A stretch of 64,000 bases of DNA from Anodontia alba (lineage: Eukaryota > Mollusca > Bivalvia > Lucinida > Lucinidae): positions 18,743,489 through 18,807,488 of the forward strand of contig OZ024827.1 of the NCBI GenBank assembly GCA_964016985.1, in the 5' to 3' direction. Both the position numbers and the translations under genes were made by a program. Of the stretch, positions 11,985 through 22,450 are shown in pieces. The notes below the pieces were generated by a model. The model searched no databases, was not told where the DNA came from, and saw only the letters and a program-made list of their open reading frames with translations. The stretch's first letter is position 1; each line of letters opens with the position of its first letter.

Positions 11985-14878
11985 GAGGGTAGATTAAAAT
12001 TTTTGTCATGGAATGTCGAAGGATTATCAGAGCGGAAAAAAGCTTATAAAGAGTTTGTCAGTTTTATTACAAAATACGACGTTATCTGTTTATCAGAAAC
12101 ATAGACTTCAAAAAGATTGAAAATTGAAATTGAAGGATTTAGCAATCCAATCAATTCTTTTCGGAAAGTTCAAAACAGAAGAGCGAGACCAAACAGTGGA
12201 GGTATTATTATTTATATAAGAAACTCTATTCGAAATTGTGAAAAATGACATCGATAGTATTGTATGGATTAAATTGGACAAAAGTTATTTTAATATGGAA
12301 GAAGATTGGTTTTTTGCAGTGACGTATATCCCTCCTGAGAACTCAGGGTACCATACATTATACGATGTGGAAATATTCCAGAAACTCGAAGATGAACTGT
12401 GTTTTTATAAAACTAAAGGAAAAGTCGCATTATTGGGCGACTTAAACTGTCACATAGGAAGAAAATGTGATTTTATTGAGAACAATTATGACTTACATTC
12501 AGATTTTTATTATACATCGCAAGGTGAAATTCCTATTAGAAATTCGATGGATCGTACATCTAATCGATTTGGGGAACATTTACTGGATTTATGTAAAGCG
12601 GTCAATATACAGTGTCTTAACGGGAGATCGGAAAAAGACAAAGACGGCCGCTACACGTGCATGACTCATGCGGGTGAAAGTGTGGTGGATTATCTGTTTA
12701 CTTATTACGATAATTTCTCGGACATAACGGATTTTACTGTTATGGATTTCAATGAATACTCCAATCATGCGCGCATATCATTTATTCTATCTGTTAATAC
12801 AAACACTGAGGCGTTAAACTGGGACAAATATTGTACATATAAATGGAATGAAAATTTCAAAAATGATTTTATGAACTCTTTGCAAACGGACATAAGTGTA
12901 TTGGATGGAATTATTAATTCTAACCAGTCCATTAATGAGACAGTAGAACAATTTTCTAGCTTCATCAATTTGCGCGCAAAGCCATTCTTTGAATATTGCA
13001 CAAATAGACCTAGTTATAAATCCTGTGATTCGAATTATAGAGCGCAGGAAGAATGGTTCGATGTGGAGTGTAAATCAAAACGGAATTTGTACCTGGAGAC
13101 GTTAAGAGTCTTCATCTGTACCAAAAACGTGGACAATAGGCGCATACTGCACGAAAAGAAAAGGGATTATAAATTTTGCTGTGCAAAGCGCAAACGACAA
13201 TATCAAAGACAGAGATGCATTGACATGAATAATATGCGGAATAACAGACCACGTGATTTTTGGAGACAATTTAAACGGAAATCATATATTTCGTAGGAAA
13301 AAGGTGGCACTCGAGGAGTTCTATGAACATTTCAAAGTTCTGGCGTCAGATATTAATGGGACTAGACATGGAGACTTTGGTGATTTTTTGGAAAATTTTG
13401 ACAAATCGGTGCCAAATGAACCCAGATTTCCAGAATTGGATGTACCAATTAGTCGAAACGAAATTCTGAATAGTATTGGGAAGTTGAAACGAAATAAGGC
13501 TTGTGGACCAGATTTGTTGTTAAACGAATATTTTATCGAGAGTGCTGGCATTTTGATAGGACAATTAGAAATATTTTAATAAGATTCTGGAAAGCAAAGT
13601 TTTCCCATCTATATAGACTAAGGGGATTATTGTACCTTTACACAAAAAGGGCAGCTAAGATGACACGAATAATTATCGAGGTATCACACTTGTAAGCTGC
13701 TTTGAAAAAATATTTACAAATATTTTGAATGATCGCTTACAAAATTAGGCCAAGGCAAACGAAGTTAGCAGTGACGCACAATTTGGATTTAAACCTGGAC
13801 ATAGCACAGTGGATGCAATTTTCTCATTTTACACTCGCTAATTGAGAAATATTTACAGTGTAAGAAAAAATTTAGTGCGCCTTTATTGACTTAAAGCGAG
13901 CCTTCGACTTAGTTTACAGAAATGGGTTATGGTACAAATTAATAAATTGTGGAGTAGATGGAAAACTGATTAGTTTATTCAGATCAATGTACAGTGATGT
14001 AAAGTCTTGTGTGAGACATTTGGATAAGCTATCCGACTTCTTCGAATGTGAAGTTGGTTTAATGCAGGGGGAAATATGTTCACCTATACTTTTTTCACTG
14101 TTCTTAAATGATATTGAAACATCACTTCAGGAGAGTCTAGACGTAGACTATACTTAATCCTGTTCGCAGACGACATGGTGATCTTTAGTGAAACGCCTGA
14201 AGGTCTACAGTTATCGCTTAACAGACAGCAAAAATACTGTGATATCTGGAATTTAACCGTTAACGGAGACAAAACAAAAATAATGGTGTTCCGGAAAGGC
14301 GGTATTCTATCGCAGCATGAGAAATGGTACTATAATGGAATAGAATTAGAAATTGTGAATCATTTTAATTATTTAGGCCTTGTGTTCACACCCAGTGGAC
14401 CCTTTATGCAGGCTACTAAAACATTGTCTGGGAAATTCTATTTATCTGTCAAGTAATATTTGGGGTTACGGCCCGCCAAATATATGCATGTTCACTCAAC
14501 TGCATAGAATATGAACCAGCATATTACTTAACTAAAGTTCAGAATCGGAAATATAGAAACGTAATTGCAAAATTAAGATTGTCTTCACATCCATTACTTA
14601 TTGAATGTGGACGGTACTCTGGAATCCATAGAGCTGACAGGAAATGTTTACGTTGTCATTCTGATGACGTAGAGGACGAATATCACTTTGTGATTAAATG
14701 TACTAAATATATTACTTTACGGAATGCGTATATTCCAAGATACTATGTGAGAAACCTAAGTATGCAAAAATTCATTGAGTTACTGAATTCAAATAGTGGT
14801 AAGATACTCAAGAACCTTGTTGTTTATGCCATAAAAGCATTTAAATTAAGATTAGATACTGAAAACGTCGTAAATTAA
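11985..14878 (+). pseudogene. LINE ORF2 remnant: APE endonuclease, reverse transcriptase, Cys-rich tail
   Basis: The endonuclease start KFLSWNVEGLS (from about 11997) is interrupted by TAG at about 12100. A 352-codon open segment (12238-13296) then carries the endonuclease core with LLGDLNCHIG and the C-terminal SVVDYLFTYYD and YSNHARIS (the usual DH is NH here). The reverse transcriptase continues through several frames: NEILNSIGKLKRNKACGPD (13456-13512), NNYRGITLVSCFEKIF (about 13668), FGFKPGHSTVDAIF (about 13780), VGLMQGEICSPILFSLFLND (about 14050-14110), and the catalytic box FADDMVIFSETPEG (about 14163-14205). The final part (14579-14878) has a zinc-knuckle-like CLRCHSDDVEDEYHFVIKC. The thumb region is deleted at 14431-14514. 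The gene is dead. ORF1 suggests L1 kinship; the clade is otherwise uncertain. Confidence 0.85.
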
Positions 14879-15125
14879 ACGTTGATGCAATTTTGACATC
14901 ATATCGAATACATTTGTGTTCACTCTCTGCATACGTTTCTACTTTTCTTGCGTTACACATAGAGTTCGTAAAGTAACTGAACATGCATGCCTACGATGAA
15001 TTTTTACATTTTTTAAGTATGATGATAAGCTGTGTATGCTTAAATCATAATAAAGTTCTGTTCTGTTCTGTTCTGTTCATAAATACATACATACATAAAT
15101 TGGTAGATACATAGATAGATAGATT
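14879..15125 (+). repeat. LINE 3' end with (TTCTG)n tail and ATAC/ATAG microsatellite
   Basis: After the ORF2 stop comes a short 3' UTR with aataaagttctg (near 15050), four TTCTG units to about 15078, and simple (CATA)n and (GATA)n arrays to 15125. The tail marks the probable end of the retroposon. Confidence 0.6.
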
Positions 15126-15183
15126 CTACACTGCAAACATGGCCGTGCGCTGTTTAAATGATTGATGTTCTTCTTAAAAACAG

Positions 15184-15327
15184 GTGTTGCGGAAAACTGT
15201 GAAAGTGATGCAGAGTGCTTCCTCCACTCTTCATGTCAACCAGACCTAAAAGGATCCGGCACAACATCGTGTATCTGTAATCCGGAATATAAGAACAATG
15301 CAGATAATACAGGTTGTCTAAAAAGAA
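15184..15327 (+). CDS. SRCR gene exon 1 visible: EGF-like domain
   Basis: A 144-nt exon between acceptor ttcttaaaaacag and donor AAAAGAA|gtgagt. It starts and ends in phase 1, the symmetrical class typical of extracellular modules. It encodes one EGF-like module with six cysteines spaced C-x5-C-x5-C-x11-C-x1-C-x12-C (ENCESDAEC at the start, SCICNPEY in the middle, TGC at the end). The last nucleotide (a) joins with cg of the exon at 23165 to continue [10 protein letters not shown] without a stop. It is the first exon here recognised with confidence; signal peptide and start codon must lie upstream. EGF plus SRCR suggests a secreted or membrane protein. Confidence 0.75.
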
Positions 15328-15894
15328 GTGAGTAATATTTATGCTGTAATGTTATGGGATAGAGTAAGTAAGTAAGTAAGTAAATAATTTATTCATGCAA
15401 TAATCCATATGGCCCATGAGCATATATACAAATTTCAACATACATGATATGCAGGATAGCGGACATACATTATACACAGTAAATTTCCATAAGAATCGAT
15501 ACCAATGTATTCGGGAGAGGTGCAATTTTAAACTTTGAATAGTATAATGTATTTATGCCGAGTGGACTCCTCTACCTTAATTCTTCGGACCTGTTCACTT
15601 CCAACAAAAGGGGTGTCTGGTTAGGTTATATAGTTATTACCATGTTTTATAGCAATTCCTGTATCAAATGCAAAGGATGTAGACCCTGATTAGACGCCGT
15701 TCTATGGCGTCCGGTCCGTGATAGATGTTATGGTATTGAATAGTAAATTGATAGTTAATCCTCTCACCTCTAGGTTACAAACCGTCTCGTCTGGATTTGC
15801 ACCGTTTACATAGATATTGGTCTGCAGGGATGAAAGGGACGAAAGTAAATAGTTTGTAAGTTAACTGGTGGTGCCGAGAATGCCATGTGCGGGT

Positions 15895-15978
15895 GGAAAT
15901 TCTATTTATCTGTCAAGTAATATTTGGGGTTACGGCCCGCCAAATATATGCATGTTCACTCAACTGCATAGATTATGA
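15895..15978 (+). repeat. 84-bp copy of LINE segment 14431-14514
   Basis: The two 84-bp stretches (start ggaaattctatttatctgtc, end tgcatag-atga) differ at one base, while sequence on both sides is unrelated. In the LINE the segment occupies the place where the reverse-transcriptase thumb is missing. Confidence 0.85.
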
Positions 15979-16267
15979 GCTATGTACTTGTTTCATAGGC
16001 GTAGCGATTATTACACACATCACACATAAGAAAAATATTTGCAATAAATAGACATCAACTTGCATAAAATAATTAATTTTGCTTTTTTATCATAGTTACG
16101 GCTCTTAAAAGAAAGATATCGTTTCCAAATAGGCGGGAGAAAATTCTTTCCTTTTAAAGTAACCCCTATTTTTGTAACCAACGCTAGGGAAAAGTTTTCA
16201 AGATTTTTCCTTGGTGTGCTTTAAAGTAATTTCGTTCTGGCAAGCGACACTGTTTCCAGGACAATGA

Positions 16268-16350
16268 TAGCACATTACTCAATATGGTAATGTGATACCA
16301 CATTACTCCATAGGGTAATGTGATAGCAAATTACTCCATAGGGTAATAGC
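16268..16350. repeat. Three-unit tandem array of a palindromic ~30-bp unit
   Basis: Units such as cattactccatagggtaatg repeat three times with TGATA spacers. Each unit is itself an inverted repeat (CATTAC...GTAATG). Confidence 0.8.
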
Positions 16351-16563
16351 AGATATCTAACTTACATCAAATTTGAAAGAGACTTTATCATTATGGGTGC
16401 AAGATCCTAAGATAAGTTAATGCTCCGGGCTGGACCAAACACAGTCTGAACAACCTTTAACGCTTAGCACTCTGGGTAGAATTTGCAGCAGATTACGTAT
16501 TAAGAGATAATTTCCATGTAAAATCCTGTTTCCTGGAAAAAATAAATCATGTCACTAATTTGT

Positions 16564-16860
16564 CATCACGAAAACATACCTATATATACGAAAACATACC
16601 TATATAATTTTGACCCCCTTAAACCCCACTTCTATATAGTAAAACTGGGGTTTACAGAGGTATACATTATATTTCCTATTTCTGCTCAAAAACATAGATT
16701 GTGGGTACTCGTTAGAACCGCCTCGGCGAGGCGGTTCTATCGGGTACCCACAATCTATGTTTTGATAATAATAATAAAATATCTGATTTTTTTATCTGAA
16801 AACTTTCAGTTTTTGATGGTGAAATTTTCAATATATTTAAAAAGGCATGTTTTCGTAATG
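16564..16860 (-). mobile_element. MITE-A copy 1
   Basis: Orientation is given by the AT-rich (L) arm first as plus, and the CCCC-rich (R) arm first as minus. Family features: terminal repeats CATCACGAAAACATACC and its partner ending GTTTTCGTAATG; R-arm hairpin CCCCTTAAACCCCAC...GTGGGG-type; central palindrome from ACATAGATTGTGGGTACTCG to its complement. This copy has its R terminal repeat doubled (acgaaaacatacctatat twice) and its sequence beyond the core replaced by (ATA)n. Confidence 0.93.
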
Positions 16861-17189
16861 TTGTATCTTGAATACGCCAAGAAATGGGTTTAAAGCCCCA
16901 CATAACTAATTTCTTTACTTATATGTCTAATAGGTGATAATACCACTTACAATATGGGGCCAAATTATGGAGCAGTGAAGCTAAATGAGGTCCATATGTG
17001 GCACTGGAGTTAATGTGCTCATTACACATTTCCCTGTGCAATAATTTGCAGTCTTATTGTTCATGCATTTTCTACTAATCTAAGCCAAGCTGAGAAACTG
17101 AATTTATTTTACCACGAGGTCGCTTGAGTAAAGTGATATTGTATTTAAATACAATTTATTATAAATCGTCAAGGCATTTTGTACAATTT

Positions 17190-17360
17190 ATATGAGCGCG
17201 CAGTGAAAACCCGGACCAGCCTGTGCTTTTGTACAGTATGATCAAGTCTTTATGTTCGCTATGGATAGCTGACACATATCAGACTACGCGGATGCGCATG
17301 TTCAACTAAGCCTTCGCTGGGCAACATGTAAATTGGACGAATTGCTGTGCCCCAACTCAA
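17190..17360 (-). repeat. MITE-D copy, GCACAGC-ended
   Basis: The right end (tgctgtgccccaactcaa) is the complement of the start of the copy at 17575 (ttgagccggggcacagcaac). The interior has the ACTAAGCCTTCGCTGGGC-like motif of the family. An (ATT)n microsatellite (17361-17405) follows directly. Confidence 0.55.
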
Positions 17361-17406
<46 letters not shown>

Positions 17407-17574
17407 CTGCATAATTTATGCGCTTTGATTTATCTAAACATCGGAGTAAGGACTTATCAGGCAGAGCAAAAAACAAACACAGTCTCTTGATTAGATTTTA
17501 GGGCGAGCATATTGAGCTAAGTATGTGGTGCACGTGTTAATGGTAGGAATCGCTGTTTTCTAAATAAAATAACA

Positions 17575-17748
17575 ATTGAGCCGGGGCACAGCAACTCCTG
17601 TAATTTACATATGCGCCCAGCGACGACTCAAATCAGCCTGCGCATCCAGGCAGTCTGATCAGAGTCGCCACTGGCGGCAGGAAGTCTATGCAGTACACAA
17701 CGAAGACTCTGATCATACTGAACGGATGCTCAGGCTTATCTGGGTCTT
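17575..17748 (+). repeat. MITE-D copy, right part
   Basis: Starts ttgagccggggcacagcaac and has the family interior (gcgcccagcgacgactc). It is abutted at 17749 by MITE-A copy 2. Confidence 0.55.
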
Positions 17749-18031
17749 CATTACAAAAACACGCCTATTCAAATATATAGAAAATTTCACCACCAAAAAC
17801 TGAACATTTCCAGATTAAAAAAACTCTGATATTTTCACATTTCTGTTCAAAACATAGATTGTTGGTACTCGTTAGAACCGCCTCGACGGGGCGGTTTAAC
17901 GAGTACGCACGATCTGATTTCAATCAAAAATACGAAAAATATTGTTTACCACAGTGACTGTACATCTCAGTTTTACTATATAAAATTGAGGTTTAAGGGG
18001 GTCAAAATAATATAGGCATGTTTTCGTGATG
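17749..18031 (+). mobile_element. MITE-A copy 2
   Basis: Full length, with worn core: the right arm of the central palindrome is diverged (cgacggggcggtttaacg). The flanking base is T on both sides. Confidence 0.93.
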
Positions 18032-18079
18032 TTGAATGGGCGCAAATGTGAATTGTAGGAAATGCAATGCCCTGCCTCA

Positions 18080-18155
18080 ATTAATAAAATAAACGTCAAA
18101 AAGATTGCCTTTGGAAACAAAGAACACACTACAGATCAAAAATGGGAGTCTCGGT
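18080..18155. repeat. Dispersed fragment shared with 2398-2460
   Basis: gattgcctttggaaacaaag and the following ACAGATCAAAAATGGGAG run repeat the sequence at 2398-2460. Confidence 0.45.
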
Positions 18156-18346
18156 TAAAACCTACCACAATACTTGATAGCCTAACATTCCGGCCACTAC
18201 AAGGAGTGTCTCAGCTGGAAACCCGCACAGGTGGTCGGTGTTAGAATCCAGTTAGATACACAAGGACAACAACTTCATTCCAGGCGAGTAAGGCAAGGTC
18301 TCTCCTATTTTGTAGGACAGATTTTTATTATGCAGTCTTCTGTCAA

Positions 18347-18646
18347 GGTTTGTTTGTTGTGTTGAGGTTTTACGGCCCAGTCAACCCAATGTAAGCATGT
18401 CGAACGCGGTCAGTTTACCTAACCACACATTTACTGGGCAGGCTTAGTCCTCTAAGCGGTTAACCAGTATTGTGCACATTCTTTCGCCAGAAACTGACAA
18501 CTGCCCTTCTTGAAGGGAAAGAAAGACAGTAGAAAATATCTCATGATCAATCTCCACGAAAGAATGTTGCCGACCTCGGCGGGGGTTAAACCCGCGACCT
18601 CCTGGTCTCCAGTCGGACGGCGCATCCAAATGAGCTACCGAGGCCA
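18347..18646 (-). mobile_element. SINE-2 copy, tRNA-derived, with TSD
   Basis: On the minus strand it begins with a tRNA-like head (ggcctcggtagctcatttgg box A; gcgggtttaaccccc box B) and ends in a gggccgtaaaacctcaacac tail. The near-identical flanks tcttctgtcaag (about 18336-18346) and ctttctgtcaag (about 18648-18659) are the target duplication. Copies also lie at 34850-35132 and 48591-48873. Confidence 0.82.
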
Positions 18647-18699
18647 GCTTTCTGTCAAGATAAATCAACACTACGTTATTAAAACTCTCTACATAATAT

Positions 18700-18806
18700 C
18701 CCAGCTAGCATTCTACATAAATCTATAGTGGGCCGTTATCGGCCCGTCAGCTATCCTGACGGACCGATAACGGCCCGCTATAGATTTATGTAGACTGCTT
18801 ACTGGG
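18700..18806. mobile_element. MITE-G copy 1, near-perfect palindrome
   Basis: Ends CCCAGC / GCTTACTGGG. The arms, from attctacataaatctatag through gggccgttatcggcccgtca, pair with the right half (tgacggaccgataacggccc and onward) almost base for base. A second copy is at 54032-54138. Confidence 0.85.
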
Positions 18807-19015
18807 ATGTGTCTCTTGATAAAGCATAGTTTTCTGCATAATTGTACAGAGTGAGCGAATGCAGATACGTTGTTAGGAAACTAACAGCCTCAGAATCTGT
18901 CACCACTATGTACTCTGGAATGTATCCCGGGTCTTTACAGGGGGGACAATGATGGGCAGTTTGAGTGGTTATTCTGATTTGTAAAATGCACGAGTCAATC
19001 TTATTTCTCAGTTGA
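18807..19015 (-). other. Open minus-strand frame without Met, unknown
   Basis: One minus frame stays open for about 68 codons (includes GYIPEYIVVTDSEAVSF). It follows in order the two minus-strand segments at 19016-19333 and 19393-19602. It may be a third piece of one decayed or intron-split gene, or chance. Confidence 0.2.
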
Positions 19016-19333
19016 TTAGTTCACAGTGAAGTTTCTACCTAGCTTACTAGAAGAATGCCACTCGAAATTATGCCCACTTCTACATCGAAACGTGAAAGTA
19101 AAATCATGCCCATTGTAATTTTCAGAAACACTACTCAGGCCGTTTTCACAGTTCATTTGGTGTGTCGGAACGGATTTGACCAGATCCCTTATGCACGCAG
19201 TTTCACATATGAAATGGCTCTGTGATGCAGAGTCTAAACCTGAAGTCATCTCTGTGTTGGCATTTTCAATTAACGGATTTGCAACATAATCATGATTATA
19301 TCTAGGGACAGCATTGTTCACTAATCCTTTCAA
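19016..19333 (-). pseudogene. Minus-strand ORF fragment with CxxGHxxxWxSS motif
   Basis: An open frame of 105 codons whose last third reads FTFRCRSGHNFEWHSSS. A CxxGHxxxWxSS motif of this type occurs in lineage-expanded, transposase-like proteins of molluscs; this is recalled, not searched. The first two thirds show no motif. Orientation is opposite to the SRCR gene, and it lies inside that gene's first large intron. It is either a domesticated or decayed transposon ORF or an unrelated chance frame. Confidence 0.3.
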
Positions 19334-19392
19334 TTATTTATTTACAAATTTTACTACAAATAATCTCTTTAACTGATCCATTTTAACTTTTC

Positions 19393-19602
19393 CTAACTAT
19401 TGTCAAATGTCACGGTAAAGCTTTTCTTTGACTGATTCTCATACTGATATACCTTGAGAGAACCATCTTTCAAGCGTTTCTTAACAGTTCGTGAAGTTGC
19501 ATTTCCGATTTCGGCATCCAGTATCAACTGATCAATTTTGAAATTCGCAACTGTTAAAACAGCTACTATACATAATCCTGCAGGAGTATCGCTATCAAAT
19601 AA
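19393..19602 (-). other. Open minus-strand frame, about 69 codons, unknown
   Basis: Between an in-frame stop at 19603-19605 and TAG at 19393-19395 (complement), the minus frame reads protein-like (AVLTVANFKIDQLILDAEIG, then TVKKRLKDGSLKVYQYENQ). It has no start codon, so if real it is an exon or the rest of a broken ORF. It precedes the GH/W ORF on the same strand. Confidence 0.25.
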
Positions 19603-19621
19603 TCAGGTATTTTATTTTAGA

Positions 19622-19756
19622 TGCGGTTCTAACGAGAACCCACAATTTATGTTTTAGTCAGAAATATGAAAATTATTGGAGTTTTTTTTATCTGAAAATT
19701 TTCAGTTTTTGAGAAGGATATTTTCTATATATTTAAATAGGCGTGTTTTCGTAATG
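19622..19756 (-). mobile_element. MITE-A copy 3, L half only
   Basis: Begins inside the right arm of the core (gcggttctaacgag) and ends with the L terminus gcgtgttttcgtaatg. The R half is lost. Confidence 0.88.
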
Positions 19757-19878
19757 AGTAAAGTCTGTTTAAAAGCTCTTGTCTAATGACATCTTACAAT
19801 GCCATTTGTGCTGATTTTGAAATAATGCGTATCCGCTGAATGGTTTTCTTTCCTATAAGAGCATGCAGGTTTCGTTCG

Positions 19879-20158
19879 CATTACGAAAACACGCCTATTC
19901 AAATATATTGAAAATTTCACCTCCAAAAACTGAAATTTTTTTCAAATAAAAATCTCTGATATTTTTCATATTTCTGCCCAAAACATAGATTGTGGGTTCG
20001 CGTTAGAACCGCCTCGACGAGGCGGTTCTAACAAATACCCACAATCTATGCTTTGAGCAGAAATAAGAAAAATAATGTATACCCCTGTAAACCCCAGTTT
20101 TACTATATAAAAGTGGGGTTTAAGGGGGTCAAAATTATATAGGTATGTTTTCGTGATG
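19879..20158 (+). mobile_element. MITE-A copy 4
   Basis: Full length; core centre CCTCGACGAGG. The flanking base is G on both sides. Copy 5 follows 120 bp later in the same orientation. Confidence 0.94.
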
Positions 20159-20278
20159 GACAAAATTAAATGAATTATTTACTTGATGAATCTATGGTCG
20201 CAAGATATTGACAGTGGAGCAGGAGCTGACACAAAGTCTCACCCAGAAATAGCGAGTGTGAACATTGTTTTCAAAGTC

Positions 20279-20556
20279 CATTACGAAAACATGCCCATGT
20301 AAATATAATGAAAATTTTAGCACCAAAAAAATGAAAGTTTTCAGATAAAAAATTCTGATATTTTTCATATTTCTGCTCAAAATATCAATTGTAGGTATTC
20401 GTTAGAATCACCTCGATGAGGCTGTTCTAACGAATATCCACAATCTATGTTTTTGAGCAGAAATAAGAAAATAACATATACCTCTGTAAACCCCAGTTAT
20501 ACTATATAAAAGTGGGGTTTAAGGGGTCAAAATTATATAGGCATGTTTCCATGATG
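20279..20556 (+). mobile_element. MITE-A copy 5
   Basis: Full length; core worn on both arms (gaatcacctcgatgaggctg). Confidence 0.93.
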
Positions 20557-21273
20557 ATATGTAACCGACAGATGCATGCACTGGTTGAAAAATGGACAAG
20601 AGGCTTGTAATTACAACAACCAGATAAGGAGAAACAAATACACCAGCTACTGGAAATTTTGAAACAACTGGAAGCTTGGTCAGATCATCGCTATCTGAGA
20701 TTCAAATTTCAGGACGCTGAGGGTGACGAGTGGGCCGTGGAGCATCACAGGAAAGTGATGCCAGTGTTGTGTTTTGCGACAAGTACGGTTGCTGTACCCA
20801 AATCATAAGAACAAGCCATATATTGGACATAAATGGGGAAAAAAACCTTTTATCATCCAAAATTCTTTTGAACATTTTGAAATTGAAGCTACTCACTTTA
20901 ATCAACATGAAGTAATGATCCGTAATGACCCAATGTTTTTTGGACTGACAGGCATATGCAAACAGTGCATACCCACTACATCTTTTGGACACGTTTCTAT
21001 TTTGTAAAAACCCTCTATTGAACTTTTAGGATAATTACAGCAACTTTTTCCGGTGTCCAAAATATAAGTACTTTTTCGATATGTGAAATTTGGCTTACAC
21101 TATATTGTTACTAATAGGAAAAATGTGATAAATGTTGCTTTTACTTTTTTTTTCTATGAAAACAAAATCATTTTGATCAGGATTCATCGAATTTTGTGCG
21201 TAACAGCACAAAATTTGTCTATGCAGACCAGGTCAAACAAATTTTTGCCTGTATTAGTAGTCTCAGAAAATGA
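20557..21273. other. Intron sequence, no recognised content
   Basis: About 700 bp between MITE-A copy 5 and MITE-B. Short frames are present but none resembles a known protein. Confidence 0.4.
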
Positions 21274-21618
21274 TTACCGTATTCGACCTAATGACCGCAC
21301 ATACCCCTATAAGCGCACAGTCAAGAAATTCCGTAGTCTTCAGTGTACTTTTTTCTTTACTTCATTACAAAGGCATATGTTGTGGGTACTCATTTGAATT
21401 GCATCGACTTGTCGATGCAATTCAAATGAGTACCCACAACATATGCCTTTGTAAAGAAAGTCAGAAAAAATCGCATAGTCGTCATTAAATAAGTCCTTCT
21501 CTGATCTTTTTTATAGTGTATCCTTAGTAGATAGATACATATTTTACCACAAATAAGTGTGTCTTGTAAGTTTGAAAAACCTAAGCGCACAGTGCGGTAA
21601 TTAGGTCGAATACGGTAA
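21274..21618. mobile_element. MITE-B with MITE-A-like central hairpin
   Basis: Terminal inverted repeats TTACCGTATTCGACCTAAT and the complement (ATTAGGTCGAATACGGTAA) bound a 345-bp element. If the ends are CCGTATTCG, a TA duplication flanks it, which would suit a Tc1/mariner-type MITE. The centre is a perfect 42-bp stem with a 2-nt loop (21367-21452). The stem contains catatgttgtgggtactcat, clearly related to the MITE-A core (catagattgtgggtactcgt), although the termini are unrelated. Confidence 0.85.
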
Positions 21619-21652
21619 AAGTCTGGATTTATGAATACAACAGCTTTGTAAA

Positions 21653-21862
21653 TTGAGCCGGGACACAACAGCTCCTACAAATAACATGAGCGATCACTTA
21701 GACCCAGAGTAGCATGCACTTATGCGCACCCTGATCTGACAGTCATCACTTCTAATGAAGAAGCAATTGATCCTTGGCCATCCATAGTGCGCCCAGCAAA
21801 GACTCTGGTAAGACTGTGCGGTTTCACAAGCTTTTCTGTGTCTTCGCTGGGTACATTTTGAG
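21653..21862 (+). repeat. MITE-D copy
   Basis: Starts ttgagccgggacacaacagc, has gcgcccagcaaagactctgg inside, and ends near tgtcttcgctggg. Confidence 0.5.
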
Positions 21863-21954
21863 TGTTTAGAGCAAGGCTGAAGTATGTTAGATAGTTGTTT
21901 TCCCCAAACTTAATCTCCTTATCATGAAGGCGTTATGAAGATTACATTTCTTTC

Positions 21955-22021
21955 TGTAAACAATGAAAAGTTAGGTGTCATTGCTCATACGAGCAAATGC
22001 ACCTAAATTTGCATTGTTTAC
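21955..22021. repeat. Small palindrome
   Basis: Inverted repeat with arms from gtaaacaatg to cattgtttac around tcatacga. The intervening taggtgcatt-like segment is also complementary. Confidence 0.55.
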
Positions 22022-22174
22022 AAAGGGGTCAAAGTTGCCTCTAAACAAGAGTTTCAAAAATATGTTTGAGTTACTACAGTCTTGCGCTCAACTCTCGATA
22101 TGTAAGCTGTACGAATTATTGTGTTCTGGCTCAATTGTACTACTCAGAGGGAATAACAAAGGTGGTGACCAGGG

Positions 22175-22450
22175 CATCACGAAAACATACCTATATAATG
22201 TTGACCCCCTTAAACCCCACTTTTATATAGTAAAACTGGGGTTTACAGGGGTATACATTATTTTTCCTATTTCTGATCAAAAACATAGATTGTGGGTACT
22301 CGTTAGAACCGCCTCGCTGAGGCGGTTCTAACGAGTACCCACAATCTATATTTTGAGCAGAAATATGAAAAATATCAGTTTTTATCTGAAAACTTTCATT
22401 TTGTGATGGTAAAATTTTCAATCTAATTGAATAGGCATGTTTTCGTAATG
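22175..22450 (-). mobile_element. MITE-A copy 6
   Basis: Full length; core centre CCTCGCTGAGG. The flanking base is G on both sides. Confidence 0.94.

Larger units (their letters stand above)
15328..16563. other. Intron sequence with short repeats
   Basis: Intron between the EGF-like exon and the first SRCR exon. It holds a (TAAG)n run (15364-15385), a worn fragment of the AAACAGTG-core MITE (about 15676-15725, gtagaccctgattagacgcc), the 84-bp copy of LINE sequence (15895-15978) and the small palindromic array at 16268-16350. Confidence 0.5.

Noticed and set aside
21367..21452. microRNA precursor
   Set aside because: The 42-bp perfect stem is too perfect and sits at the centre of a TIR-bounded element; small-RNA data would be needed to claim processing.
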